Shown: positions 50,691 to 58,443 of the stretch, in pieces
How positions within the stretch are numbered: the first letter of the stretch is position 1
Layout of the letters: each line of letters begins with the position of its first letter
NCBI GenBank assembly: GCA_021791145.1
Contig: JAJYXE010000037.1
Location: 1 to 64,000 of the forward strand
DNA: 64,000 bases
Direction: 5' to 3'
DNA from: Actinomycetes bacterium
GTDB taxonomy: Bacteria > Actinomycetota > Acidimicrobiia > Acidimicrobiales > RAAP-2
The notes under the pieces: generated by a model
The model's input: the letters and a program-made list of their open reading frames with translations, nothing else
Told to the model about the DNA's origin: nothing
Databases searched by the model: none
Made by a program: the position numbers and the translations under genes

Positions 50691-52508
50691 TCAATCGTCG
50701 AGGCGGAGCGCCGAGATGAACGCCTCCTGGGGCACCTCGACGCGTCCGATGCTCTTCATCCGCTTCTTCCCCTCCTTCTGGCGCTCGAGCAGCTTGCGCT
50801 TGCGCGTGATGTCACCCCCATAGCACTTCGCCAGCACATCCTTGCGCCTCGCCTTCACGGTCTCGCGCGCGACGACCCGCCCGCCGATCGCCGCCTGGAT
50901 CGGGACGTCGAAGAGCTGGCGGGGGATCAGCTCGCGCAGCTTCTCGGTCATCCGCCGCCCGTAGGCGTCGGCCGCCGAGCGGTGGACGATCGTCGAGAAG
51001 GCGTCCACCGGGACGTGGTTGATGAGCAGGTCGACGCGCACGAGGTCGGCCGTCGCGTAGCCCGCAGGCTCGTAGTCGAGGCTCGCATAGCCCTTCGTCC
51101 GGCTCTTCAGCTGGTCGAAGAAGTCGACGACGACCTCGGCGAGCGGGATCGAGTAGACGAGCTCGACCCGCTCGGGCGAGAGGTACTCCATGCGTTGCAT
51201 CTCGCCGCGGCGGCTCTGGCACAGGTCCATGACCGTGCCGGTGTACTCCGAGGGCGTGAGGACGGTGGCGGTCAGCATCGGCTCGTCGACATGGTCGATC
51301 CGTGCGGCATCGGGGAGACCGGTGGGGTTGTCCACCTCTGCGACCGTCCCGTCGGTCAGGTACGCCCGGTACTCGACAGACGGCGCGGTGGCGATGAGCG
51401 AGAGATCGAACTCCCGCTCGAGCCGCTCCCTGATGATCTCCATGTGCAAGAGCCCGAGGAAGCCGCAGCGGAAGCCGAAGCCGAGCGCGTGCGACGACTC
51501 GGGCTCGTAGGTGAAGCTGGCGTCGTTGAGCTTCAGCTTGTCGAGCGCGTCGCGCAGCTCGGGGAGCTCGTCGCCGTCGATCGGGTACAGGCCGCAGAAG
51601 ACCATCGGCTTCGGGTCGCGGTAACCCGCAAGCGGGGCGGGCGCCGGGGACGCGGCGTCGGTCACCGTCTCGCCCGAGCGGGCCTCCCCGACGTTCTTGA
51701 TCCCTGCGATGAGGTAGCCCACCTCTCCGGGGCCGAGCTCCTCGGCGCGCTGGGGGTCGGGCGTGCGCACGCCGATCTCCTCGACGTCATGCACCGCCCC
51801 CGCCTGCATGAACCGCAGGCGGCTCGCGTTGGACAGCACACCGTCGACCACCCGCACCGAGGAGACCACTCCCCGGTACTGGTCGTAGGACGAGTCGAAG
51901 ATCAGCGCTCGCAGCGGGGCGTCGCGCCGCCCCTCGGGCGGGGGGATCCGTTCGACGATTGCGTCGAGCAGCTCGGGCACGCCCTCGCCCGTCTTCGCCG
52001 AGATGCGCAGGATCTGGTCCGCCGCGATCCCGAGGACCTGCTCGATCTCCTTCGCCGCCCGCTCGGGGTCCGCCGCGGGCAGGTCGATCTTGTTCAGCAC
52101 GGCCACGATCTCGAGGTCGTGCTCGATGGCCTGGTAGCTGTTGGCGAGGGTCTGCGCCTGGATCCCCTGCGACGCGTCGACGAGCAGCACCGCCCCTTCG
52201 CAGGCCGCGAGCGACCGGCTCACCTCGTAGCCGAAGTCGACGTGGCCAGGGGTGTCGATCAGGTGCAGCACGTGGTCCCGGTAGACGACCCGCACGTTCT
52301 GCGCCTTGATCGTGATGCCGCGCTCGCGCTCGATGTCCATCGAGTCCAGGTACTGCTCGCGCATCAGGCGGGGGTCGACCGCGCCGGTCAGCTCGAGGAT
52401 ACGGTCCGAGAGCGTCGACTTGCCGTGGTCGACGTGGCTGATGATCGAGAAGTTGCGGATGCGCGCGGTCGGCACCTTCCCGGGTGCCGGCCCGCCAGAC
52501 GAGGGCAC
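50691..52508 (-). CDS. lepA: Elongation factor 4 (LepA)
   Basis: A 605-residue translational GTPase that back-translocates stalled ribosomes. [22 protein letters not shown] (G1), GITIKAQ (G2), [16 protein letters not shown] (G3), NKID (G4), EF-G-like domains, and the LepA-specific C-terminus [47 protein letters not shown]. The GTG at 52508 gives the family length. It precedes hrcA on the same strand and is divergent from rpsT, as in many actinobacteria. Confidence 0.97.
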   Translation of the reverse strand: MPSSGGPAPGKVPTARIRNFSIISHVDHGKSTLSDRILELTGAVDPRLMREQYLDSMDIERERGITIKAQNVRVVYRDHVLHLIDTPGHVDFGYEVSRSLAACEGAVLLVDASQGIQAQTLANSYQAIEHDLEIVAVLNKIDLPAADPERAAKEIEQVLGIAADQILRISAKTGEGVPELLDAIVERIPPPEGRRDAPLRALIFDSSYDQYRGVVSSVRVVDGVLSNASRLRFMQAGAVHDVEEIGVRTPDPQRAEELGPGEVGYLIAGIKNVGEARSGETVTDAASPAPAPLAGYRDPKPMVFCGLYPIDGDELPELRDALDKLKLNDASFTYEPESSHALGFGFRCGFLGLLHMEIIRERLEREFDLSLIATAPSVEYRAYLTDGTVAEVDNPTGLPDAARIDHVDEPMLTATVLTPSEYTGTVMDLCQSRRGEMQRMEYLSPERVELVYSIPLAEVVVDFFDQLKSRTKGYASLDYEPAGYATADLVRVDLLINHVPVDAFSTIVHRSAADAYGRRMTEKLRELIPRQLFDVPIQAAIGGRVVARETVKARRKDVLAKCYGGDITRKRKLLERQKEGKKRMKSIGRVEVPQEAFISALRLDD

Positions 52509-52681
52509 GGTCCATCGATCGTAGCGGCGGCGACTCCCTTGCCCGAGCACGTGGCGCGACCGGGCGACCGCGCCAGGTCGCCTGCTACGATGGGCGCCCG
52601 CCGCGTCCCGGGACGAGCCCGGGCCCGCGCGCCATTGGCATGCCGGTGGCACCCTGACCGCAGATCCGAGGAATTCGCACC

Positions 52682-52945
52682 GTGGCGAACATCAAGTCCC
52701 AGATCAAGCGCAATCTCCAGAACGAGCGCCGGCGGCTGCGCAACCGGTCTGTCCGCTCCGAGATGCGCACCCGGGCCAAGACCGCTGTCGCAGCAGCCGA
52801 GTCCGGCGCGGAGGACGCGATCGACGCGCTCCGTGCCGCGGTGAAGCGGATCGACAAGGCCGCCTCACAGGGCGTGATCCACAAGAACCAGGCCGCGAAC
52901 CGCAAGTCGCGGCTGATGCGGCGCATCGCGAAGCTCTCGTCCTGA
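52682..52945 (+). CDS. rpsT: 30S ribosomal protein S20
   Basis: An 87-residue all-helical 16S-binding protein: [35 protein letters not shown]... [22 protein letters not shown] start with GAGGAA nine bases before. A TACGAT hexamer at 52586-52591 may be its -10. The leader carries a CCCGGG-ACGAG-CCCGGG stem (about 52609-52625) that could serve regulation. Convergent with holA. Confidence 0.96.
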   Translation: MANIKSQIKRNLQNERRRLRNRSVRSEMRTRAKTAVAAAESGAEDAIDALRAAVKRIDKAASQGVIHKNQAANRKSRLMRRIAKLSS

Positions 52946-52968
52946 GGCTGCGCGCCTCGACGTCGGGG

Positions 52969-54090
52969 TCAGCGGCGCGCCCGGCCGCCCCGAGGAGCGG
53001 GCGCGCTGCGCTGCGCGTGCGGGGCTGCGGCCCGGGTCCGGGCGAGGCGGGCCAGCCGCGCGACGAGCACCTCGAGCACCACCTCGGCCGGCAGTGCCGT
53101 CCTCCCCTTCACGTCGAGGTCTGCGTCCGCGATCAAGGTGACGGCCTGGCCGATGCGCTCGCTGCCAAGCTGGCGGGCCCGCTCCAGCGCCTTCTTGGCG
53201 ACGAACGGGCTCTTCACGCCGAGGAGGGCGGCGGCGGCGTCTGCGGTGACGACCGCAGCCCCGTCCAGGCGCAGCATGTTGGAGAAGTGGCTGTGCAGGG
53301 TGGCGAGGACCAGCGGGGCCGGCCGGCCGGACCCGACCAGTCGGTGGAGCGCGCGGAGGGCGGCACGGGCGTCGCCCTGGTCGACCGCGTCGGTGAGCTC
53401 CCAGGGAGGGACCGCGCCGGCTTCCCCGAGGAACGGCTCGAGCGCCGCGAGGCTCACGGACGCGCCCTTTCCGTAGGCGGCGGCGAGCGACTCGAGAAGG
53501 CCCGCCAGCCGACCGAGATCCTCGCCGAGGTGCTCCTCCAGCCGGCGGCTCGCGGCGGCGTCGAGCCGCACGGGCGCGTGGCGGAGCTGCTCGGCCATCC
53601 AGCGCCCGCGTTCACGGCCGCGGCCGGCCGCCGCCTCGACCACCTCGCCGGATGCGGCCGCGAGCTTCACCAGCGGAGCGGGGATCGACCCGCCCCCTGC
53701 GACGAGCACGAGGTGGACCGAGGGGACGGCGTGGTCGAGGGCCTGCGCGAGGCGCGCCGCGTCCGACGCGCCAAGCCTGCCGGCCTCGCGCACGACGACC
53801 ACCCGTCGGTCGGCCAGGAGGGGCGGCGTCGTGCACGCGTCCACGATCGCTCCGACGTCGAGCTCGTCGGCGGCACCGTGCTCTTCGACCGCCAGCGACT
53901 GGTCGACGCCGCCGGACAGCCGTTCGACGAGCGCGCGCGCCGCCTGGACGACGAGCGCCGGATCATCCCCACGGACCACGTGGACGGTGCCGGGGGAGCC
54001 GGCGCGCGAGGTGCCGGCTGGGCCGGCGCGCGAGGTCCCGGCGGCGCGCGGGGTTCCCTCCCCCTCCTCACCCAGGGCGCGGCCCGTCAT
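52969..54090 (-). CDS. holA: DNA polymerase III delta subunit HolA
   Basis: A 373-residue clamp-loader subunit that opens the beta clamp. PLLADRRVVVVREAGRLG, HLVLVAGGGSIPAPLVKLAAASGEVVEA, LGEDLGRLAGLLESLAAAYG, and LHRLVGSGRPAPLVLATLHSHFSNMLRL follow the DNA_pol3_delta pattern, with WELTDAVDQGDARAAL at the start of the C-terminal domain. The first ~35 residues (RAAGTSRAGPAGTSRAG) are repetitive and non-conserved. The ATG overlaps the folP stop (ATGA). It is convergent with rpsT, the classic holA/rpsT pairing. Confidence 0.92.
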   Translation of the reverse strand: MTGRALGEEGEGTPRAAGTSRAGPAGTSRAGSPGTVHVVRGDDPALVVQAARALVERLSGGVDQSLAVEEHGAADELDVGAIVDACTTPPLLADRRVVVVREAGRLGASDAARLAQALDHAVPSVHLVLVAGGGSIPAPLVKLAAASGEVVEAAAGRGRERGRWMAEQLRHAPVRLDAAASRRLEEHLGEDLGRLAGLLESLAAAYGKGASVSLAALEPFLGEAGAVPPWELTDAVDQGDARAALRALHRLVGSGRPAPLVLATLHSHFSNMLRLDGAAVVTADAAAALLGVKSPFVAKKALERARQLGSERIGQAVTLIADADLDVKGRTALPAEVVLEVLVARLARLARTRAAAPHAQRSAPAPRGGRARR

Positions 54091-55019
54091 CGGAGCCGGC
54101 GTATGGGCACCGGCGAGCTCCCGCGCGCGGAGAGGATCTCTGCGAGGGCGTCACGGACGCGCACGGTCCCCGCGACGTCGTGGACGCGCAGGACCCTGCA
54201 CCCCAAGGCGATGCCGAGGGCGGCGGCGGAGAGGGACGCCTCCCGCCGCTCGTCGAGCCCGAGCCCGAGCACGACGCCCAGGAACGTCTTGTTGGACGCC
54301 GAGAGGAGGAGGGGGAAGCCCAGCCCGGCGAGCACGTCGGACGCCCGCAGCAGCGCGAGGGACTGGTCGGCGGTCTTGCCGAGGTCGAGGCCGGCATCGA
54401 GCACCACCCTCTCGGCAGGCACCCCCGCCGCGATGGCGCGTCGCGCCCGCTCTGCGAGGAATGCGGCGACCGTGGCGACGACGTCGTCATAAAGGGGGGC
54501 GGGATCGGGGACGCGGGGCGCGAGCCGGATGTGAGTCGCGACGACCGACGCCCCCGCGCCGGCGGCGGCGAGGAGGTAGTCGGGGTCGGCGAAGCCGCTG
54601 ATGTCGTTGCCGACGACCGCGCCCGCCTGGTAGGCCGCCCGAGCGACGTTCGCCCGCCACGTGTCCACCGACACGGGCACCTCGAAACGCGCCGTGATCG
54701 CTCCCACTGCGGGGACGACGCGGTCGAGCTCCTCTTGCTCGGTCACCTCCGGACCGGGTCCGGCCTTTACGCCCCCGACGTCGAGAATGTCCGCGCCCTG
54801 CGCGACGAGCTCGTCGGCGCGGCGGAGCAGCGCGTCGAGCCCGAACGTGGCGCCGTGGTCGTAGAAGGAGTCAGGCGTGCGGTTCAAGATTCCCATCACG
54901 AGCGCGCGGTGTGCGATGTCGTAGCGGCGAGCGCCGAGTGCCAGCCGGGAGACCGAACGGCCCAGCGGCGTCGCCGCCTGCACACCACGCATGTGGGTCG
55001 CGATCCCCCCGCCCGGCAC
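54087..55019 (-). CDS. folP: Dihydropteroate synthase
   Basis: A 310-residue TIM barrel joining pterin and p-aminobenzoate in folate synthesis. VMGILNRTPDSFYDHG (pterin-binding start), VAQGADILDVGGVKAGPGP, VPVSVDTWRANVARAAYQAGAVVGNDISG, and VLDAGLDLGKTADQSLALL are family motifs. The classical DVGGESTRPG is DVGGVKAGPGP, and DPG(I/F)GFxK is DAGLDLGKT, as in actinobacterial FolP2-like proteins, so its activity may differ. The GTG at 55019 has GGAGGAGG five bases upstream. It is coupled to holA. Confidence 0.85.
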   Translation of the reverse strand: MPGGGIATHMRGVQAATPLGRSVSRLALGARRYDIAHRALVMGILNRTPDSFYDHGATFGLDALLRRADELVAQGADILDVGGVKAGPGPEVTEQEELDRVVPAVGAITARFEVPVSVDTWRANVARAAYQAGAVVGNDISGFADPDYLLAAAGAGASVVATHIRLAPRVPDPAPLYDDVVATVAAFLAERARRAIAAGVPAERVVLDAGLDLGKTADQSLALLRASDVLAGLGFPLLLSASNKTFLGVVLGLGLDERREASLSAAALGIALGCRVLRVHDVAGTVRVRDALAEILSARGSSPVPIRRLR

Positions 55020-55102
55020 AGCGCCCTCCTCCACGGACGCCGACCCTACCGAAGCCGACCCTACCGAAGCCGACCCTGCCGAAGAGGCGGCGGACGGCCG
55101 TC

Positions 55103-55144
55103 GGGAAACTCCACTTGCGCGCCGGTCCGGCAGCGGCGTATAGT
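55103..55144 (+). promoter_or_regulatory. Predicted promoter of the c-di-GMP riboswitch RNA
   Basis: -35 TTGCGC (55115-55120), 18-base spacer, -10 TATAGT (55139-55144). The upstream-plus-35 block GGGAAACTCCACTTGCGC (55103-55120) matches the pilA promoter at 17 of 18 bases. The predicted transcript start (~55151) is ~20 bases before the aptamer. Confidence 0.75.
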
Positions 55145-55172
55145 GCTTGGGTCTCGGTGCGCTCGTGCAGGC

Positions 55173-55253
55173 GCCGACGAAAGGGCAAACCCACCGTGAG
55201 GTGGGGACGCAAAGTCACGGGGCTCCTGGAGCTAGCCGGACCGCCGAATCGGC
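55173..55253 (+). ncRNA. Cyclic-di-GMP-I (GEMM-I) riboswitch aptamer
   Basis: The hallmark strings GGGCAAACC (55183-55191) and GGGGACGCAAAG (55202-55213) flank stem P2 (CCCACC-GTGA-GGTGGG, including the GTGA tetraloop of the GNRA type). Next comes P3 (CACGGGGCT...AGCTAGCCGGACCG, tetraloop-receptor side) and a closing P1 (GCCGA 55173-55177 with TCGGC 55249-55253). These are the conserved elements of the c-di-GMP-I class. Downstream, GTTCCCC (55279-55285) can pair with GGGGAAC (55313-55319), which covers a Shine-Dalgarno. No large gene follows. Confidence 0.9.
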
Positions 55254-55326
55254 CCGCCGTAGGCGTGCCATCTCCGGCGTTCCCCGGACGGCTCTTGGAG
55301 CTTCGAAGCGGAGGGGAACCGTACGG

Positions 55327-55458
55327 ATGAGAGAGAGCACCAGCCGCCTGCGGGGCGGCCAGGCTTGTCGCTCGGCTCGTCGTGGACCAGCGCCTGTCCG
55401 ACTGCGTGTCGGTCGGGAGCGCGGCGCGGGTTCCCCCCAAGTTCGCCTCAGGGGATAG
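55327..55458 (+). CDS. Possible riboswitch-controlled 43-residue Arg-rich small protein
   Basis: The ATG at 55327 is ten bases after GGAGGGG (55310-55316), which lies in the 3' arm of a possible expression-platform hairpin. The product (MRESTSRLRGGQACRSARRG...QVRLRG) is strongly basic and matches no family I know. It is the only frame with a plausible ribosome site between the riboswitch and the hairpin at 55467. It may be real or just an untranslated leader; composition alone cannot decide. Confidence 0.35.
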   Translation: MRESTSRLRGGQACRSARRGPAPVRLRVGRERGAGSPQVRLRG

Positions 55459-55466
55459 GGAGCCGA

Positions 55467-55506
55467 GCGGCGGAGCCCCCCGCCCCCCGCCAGGGGGCTC
55501 CGCCGC
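55467..55506. terminator. Strong bidirectional hairpin between the riboswitch RNA and the GGDEF-like gene
   Basis: A perfect 14-bp stem GCGGCGGAGCCCCC (55467-55480) / GGGGGCTCCGCCGC (55493-55506) with a 12-base loop. It is nine bases after the tiny ORF stop and eight bases past the stop of the convergent gene at 55515. No T-tract on either strand; it probably ends both transcripts. Confidence 0.6.
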
Positions 55507-55514
55507 CGCCGGTC

Positions 55515-56741
55515 TCAACGGCCTGGCAGCCGCGACACCGCTTCTCTCAGCAGCTCGTCTGCGTCGCGACGGCCACCGGGCTCTGCCACGACGTAGGCGG
55601 TGTGGACCTCCTGCTCCTTCTCGACGATCGAGCGCACCGCTGCGGCGAGCCGGCGCTCCACCACCTCGCCACGGTCGGCGGGCGACACGAGGAGGGCCGC
55701 GCCGAGCAGCGTGGTGTCGAGCCGGGCCACCGAGTCGGTGACCCGGAGGGCCGAGCGCAGTGCACTGGCGGCCGCAGCGGTCGACCGCTCGTCGGGCACC
55801 TCGACGACGACGAGCACGAACGCTGCTGTCGAACCGCCGTCGGACGCGAGCATCCGCCCTGCCCTGCTGAAGAACTGCCCGGCACCGGGAAGGCCGGTGA
55901 GCTGATCGGGGAGCACCCACGGCGGCGCCGAAGGTCCGGGTGGTGCCGAGGGCTCGGTCGGCGAGGGCCCCGGCGGTGCGGAGGGCTCGGTCGGCAGGGG
56001 CTCCGGCGGCGGGGGCATCGTGCTCGGTGAGCGCGGCGCGCTCGACGGCGACCCGGTCACGGTGACGGCTCCGTGCTCGACATCTTGCGCCACGTCGCGG
56101 GGCAGTTCGACCGACGAGACGATCGGGTTGCTCCATGGAGCCGAGACAGCGGGCACGTGCCCCGATCCGGGCGACTGCGCGGCCGATCCGGCGGCGCTCG
56201 CGCTCACACCCTCCGAACGGTCTTCTGATCGGATTGTCCACCAGGGTCGCTCGTCGAGGACGCCCTCGGAGTGGAATCCTCCAGCGGAGGCGTCGGCGGC
56301 GGGCGCCGTCGTCCCACTTCCCCTTCCCTCGCCGCGCCCGTTCATCTGCTCGACGACCCTGACATGGCGTGCCAATCGCTCGCCAAGCCGCTGGAGGACG
56401 TCGAGCTGCGCGGTCTCGAAGCGACGGTCGGGCTCTGCGACGGCGCCGATCATGTCCCGGCTGCCGTCACGCAGCGGCACGACCGCGACCGTGAGGGCGC
56501 GTCGCAGCTGGACCCGTCTCACGAACACCCGGGCGTGCAGGAATTCGGGATCGACGGATGCCTGGAGGACCAGCTCGTCGAGCTCGTCTTCGGTGAGCCC
56601 CTCTGAAGACCCCACCTCGGGCACCGCGATGATCCGTGCCGGCCTGCCGACCGCCTGGAACGCCGCGAAGGCGGCGATCGCCGCCGCGTCGCGCCGGGCG
56701 ACACGAAGCAGGTTCTCCACGGTGGTCGCACCGACAGGCAT
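55515..56741 (-). CDS. Degenerate GGDEF-domain protein keeping the c-di-GMP inhibitory site
   Basis: 408 residues. The N-terminal ~130 residues look like a GAF-type sensor (FAAFQAVGRPARIIAVPEVGS...DMIGAVAEPDRRFETAQLDVLQRL). A Pro/Ser-rich linker with TEPSAPPGPS repeats follows (about 150-270). Then comes a GGDEF fold (DQLTGLPGAGQFFSRAGRML...FVLVVVEVPDE). The signature is DTTLL, so no cyclase activity is expected. RVTD sits exactly five residues before it, the RxxD I-site that binds c-di-GMP. A receptor role is inferred. The ATG at 56741 follows the cyclase stop; a start at 56789 would overlap it. Downstream of the active cyclase. Confidence 0.75.
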   Translation of the reverse strand: MPVGATTVENLLRVARRDAAAIAAFAAFQAVGRPARIIAVPEVGSSEGLTEDELDELVLQASVDPEFLHARVFVRRVQLRRALTVAVVPLRDGSRDMIGAVAEPDRRFETAQLDVLQRLGERLARHVRVVEQMNGRGEGRGSGTTAPAADASAGGFHSEGVLDERPWWTIRSEDRSEGVSASAAGSAAQSPGSGHVPAVSAPWSNPIVSSVELPRDVAQDVEHGAVTVTGSPSSAPRSPSTMPPPPEPLPTEPSAPPGPSPTEPSAPPGPSAPPWVLPDQLTGLPGAGQFFSRAGRMLASDGGSTAAFVLVVVEVPDERSTAAAASALRSALRVTDSVARLDTTLLGAALLVSPADRGEVVERRLAAAVRSIVEKEQEVHTAYVVAEPGGRRDADELLREAVSRLPGR

Positions 56742-56754
56742 GGCGAGCTCGAGC

Positions 56755-58155
56755 TCAGACCGTCCGGCGCCGTGCCGCTGCACGGTCACGCTTGTGGCGG
56801 TACATGGCGCGGTCCGCTCGAGCGAGCAGCGCGTCGGGGCCGTCGTCGCCCCGGTCCGTGCTCACCCAGCCGATGGAGGCCCCGAGGTCGAAGACGATGC
56901 CGCGCACCGTGAACGGCGCGGACAGCACCTTGCGCAGCCGGGAGACGACGAGGTCGCCGTCGGGAGGCCGCTCGGCCGTCGCGTGGGCGATGACGAACTC
57001 GTCCCCGCCGAGCCTGGCGACGACGTCGTCGCTGCGCACCGCCCCGCGAAGGCGCCGGGCGAAGGCACTGAGCACCTCGTCGCCCATGTCGTGCCCGTGC
57101 TCGTCGTTGATCAACTTGAAGTCGTCGAGGTCCATGTAGATGAGGGCGACCGCCCCCCCGCGCCGACCAAGACCCTGCAGCATGCGCCGGAGCTCCTCCA
57201 GCAGCAGATAGCGGTTGGCAAGTCCGGTCAACGGGTCGTAGAGGGCGTAGTGGGTGAGGCGCTGCTGCTCCATCCACTCCGCAGTCGTGTCGCGCAGCAC
57301 GACGAGCACGCCTCTCTCCCCCTCGACGAGGAACGGTCTCGCGGAGATGGTCACGTGACGTTGTCCCTCGCCTTCCTCGCCCACGGTGAGGCGGACCTCG
57401 CGTGGGACGCCGTCTCGGAGCGCCAGGGTTGCAGGATGGAGGTCGTTGGCCAGCAGCTGGCCGTCTTCCGACCTGAGCCTGCTCGCTGCGGGGAGCGGCG
57501 ACCCGACGAGCGTGCGCTCCGGCGCCAGCCCGTGCATGGCGTCGGCGGCCCGGTTCGACAGCACCACGATCCCCGCCTCGTCGAGGTACATGATCCCGTC
57601 GTCGAGACCCGCGATCAGCTGCGCTGCGTCGATCCGGGTCGACACTCGGTCGTTGTCGGGCGCCGCGGCGGGACGCGCCCGCTCCGCTCGGGGGTACGTG
57701 TCGGAGGCCCGCGAGGCGGCCGCTGCCTCCGCCGTCTGCCCTGTGGCGCCTCGGAGGAGCGGCGCGAGCCCCGTCGCGAGCCGGGCGAGCTGAGCCCGCT
57801 GGTACTCGTCAGGCTCGGGCAACCAGGTGTCGACCACTCCGAGGAGCCCCAATTCGGCGCTCCCCATCCATACGGGCACCACGACGCACGCGAGCGAAGC
57901 GTCCGCGGCGCCCGCCTCTGTGGACACCTCTGCGTTCCAAAAGAGGTCGCGGCCGTGGGCGGCCGGATGCGAAAGGCAGTTGCGAGCGAGCACCTCGACG
58001 CGATGCCACCCGTCGACCGGTGGCATCTCGTCGGAGAGGACCCGGTGCACCACGCCTGCCATGTCGACCGCGAACGAGCCGAGCCCCAGGCAGAGATCGA
58101 GCGCGGTGCGAAGCACCTCCTCGATCGAATCGCTCTCCAGCGCCGGGTCCCCCAT
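56755..58155 (-). CDS. Diguanylate cyclase (GAF-PAS-GGDEF)
   Basis: 466 residues: an N-terminal GAF-like domain (VLRTALDLCLGLGSFAVDMAGVVHRVLSDEMPPVDGW...), a PAS domain (~205-300; LIAGLDDGIMYLDEAGIVVLSNRAADAMHGL) and a full GGDEF domain (~310-466; YDPLTGLANRYLLLEELRRML, YMDLDDFKLINDEHGHDMGDEVL, ARLGGDEFVIAHA). RSDD five residues before GGDEF is the inhibitory site, so product feedback is expected. It makes c-di-GMP from two GTP. It is soluble, with no membrane helix. The ATG at 58155 is chosen; a GTG at 58170 is also in frame. It is divergent from the protein at 58444. Confidence 0.9.
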   Translation of the reverse strand: MGDPALESDSIEEVLRTALDLCLGLGSFAVDMAGVVHRVLSDEMPPVDGWHRVEVLARNCLSHPAAHGRDLFWNAEVSTEAGAADASLACVVVPVWMGSAELGLLGVVDTWLPEPDEYQRAQLARLATGLAPLLRGATGQTAEAAAASRASDTYPRAERARPAAAPDNDRVSTRIDAAQLIAGLDDGIMYLDEAGIVVLSNRAADAMHGLAPERTLVGSPLPAASRLRSEDGQLLANDLHPATLALRDGVPREVRLTVGEEGEGQRHVTISARPFLVEGERGVLVVLRDTTAEWMEQQRLTHYALYDPLTGLANRYLLLEELRRMLQGLGRRGGAVALIYMDLDDFKLINDEHGHDMGDEVLSAFARRLRGAVRSDDVVARLGGDEFVIAHATAERPPDGDLVVSRLRKVLSAPFTVRGIVFDLGASIGWVSTDRGDDGPDALLARADRAMYRHKRDRAAARRRTV

Positions 58156-58443
58156 CGCTACCGTTCCCACGACACTGCAACCGTAGTGCGCGACCAAAAC
58201 GGTCTGCAGACTGCCCCGGCGCGCGCAGTCGCGGCGGACGCACGCCAACGCGATACCTCTCGTCGATGGAGATCCACCACCCTTCGCGGCACGCGACCTA
58301 CCATTGTCGGTACAGCCCAGTGCGACAAGGCCTCACGGCACAACACGCGCTCAACTTGCCGTCAACGGGTCGTGCGTGCCACGAGAGTGAATGCGATCGA
58401 GCGAGTGACAGCACCCGTGGAACCTGGGGAGGCGAAGAGAAGC

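Noticed and set aside
58304..58328. Operator TTGTCG-N13-CGACAA between the divergent GGDEF genes
   Set aside because: A six-base inverted repeat with a long spacer is expected by chance in a 290-bp region; no second copy supports it.
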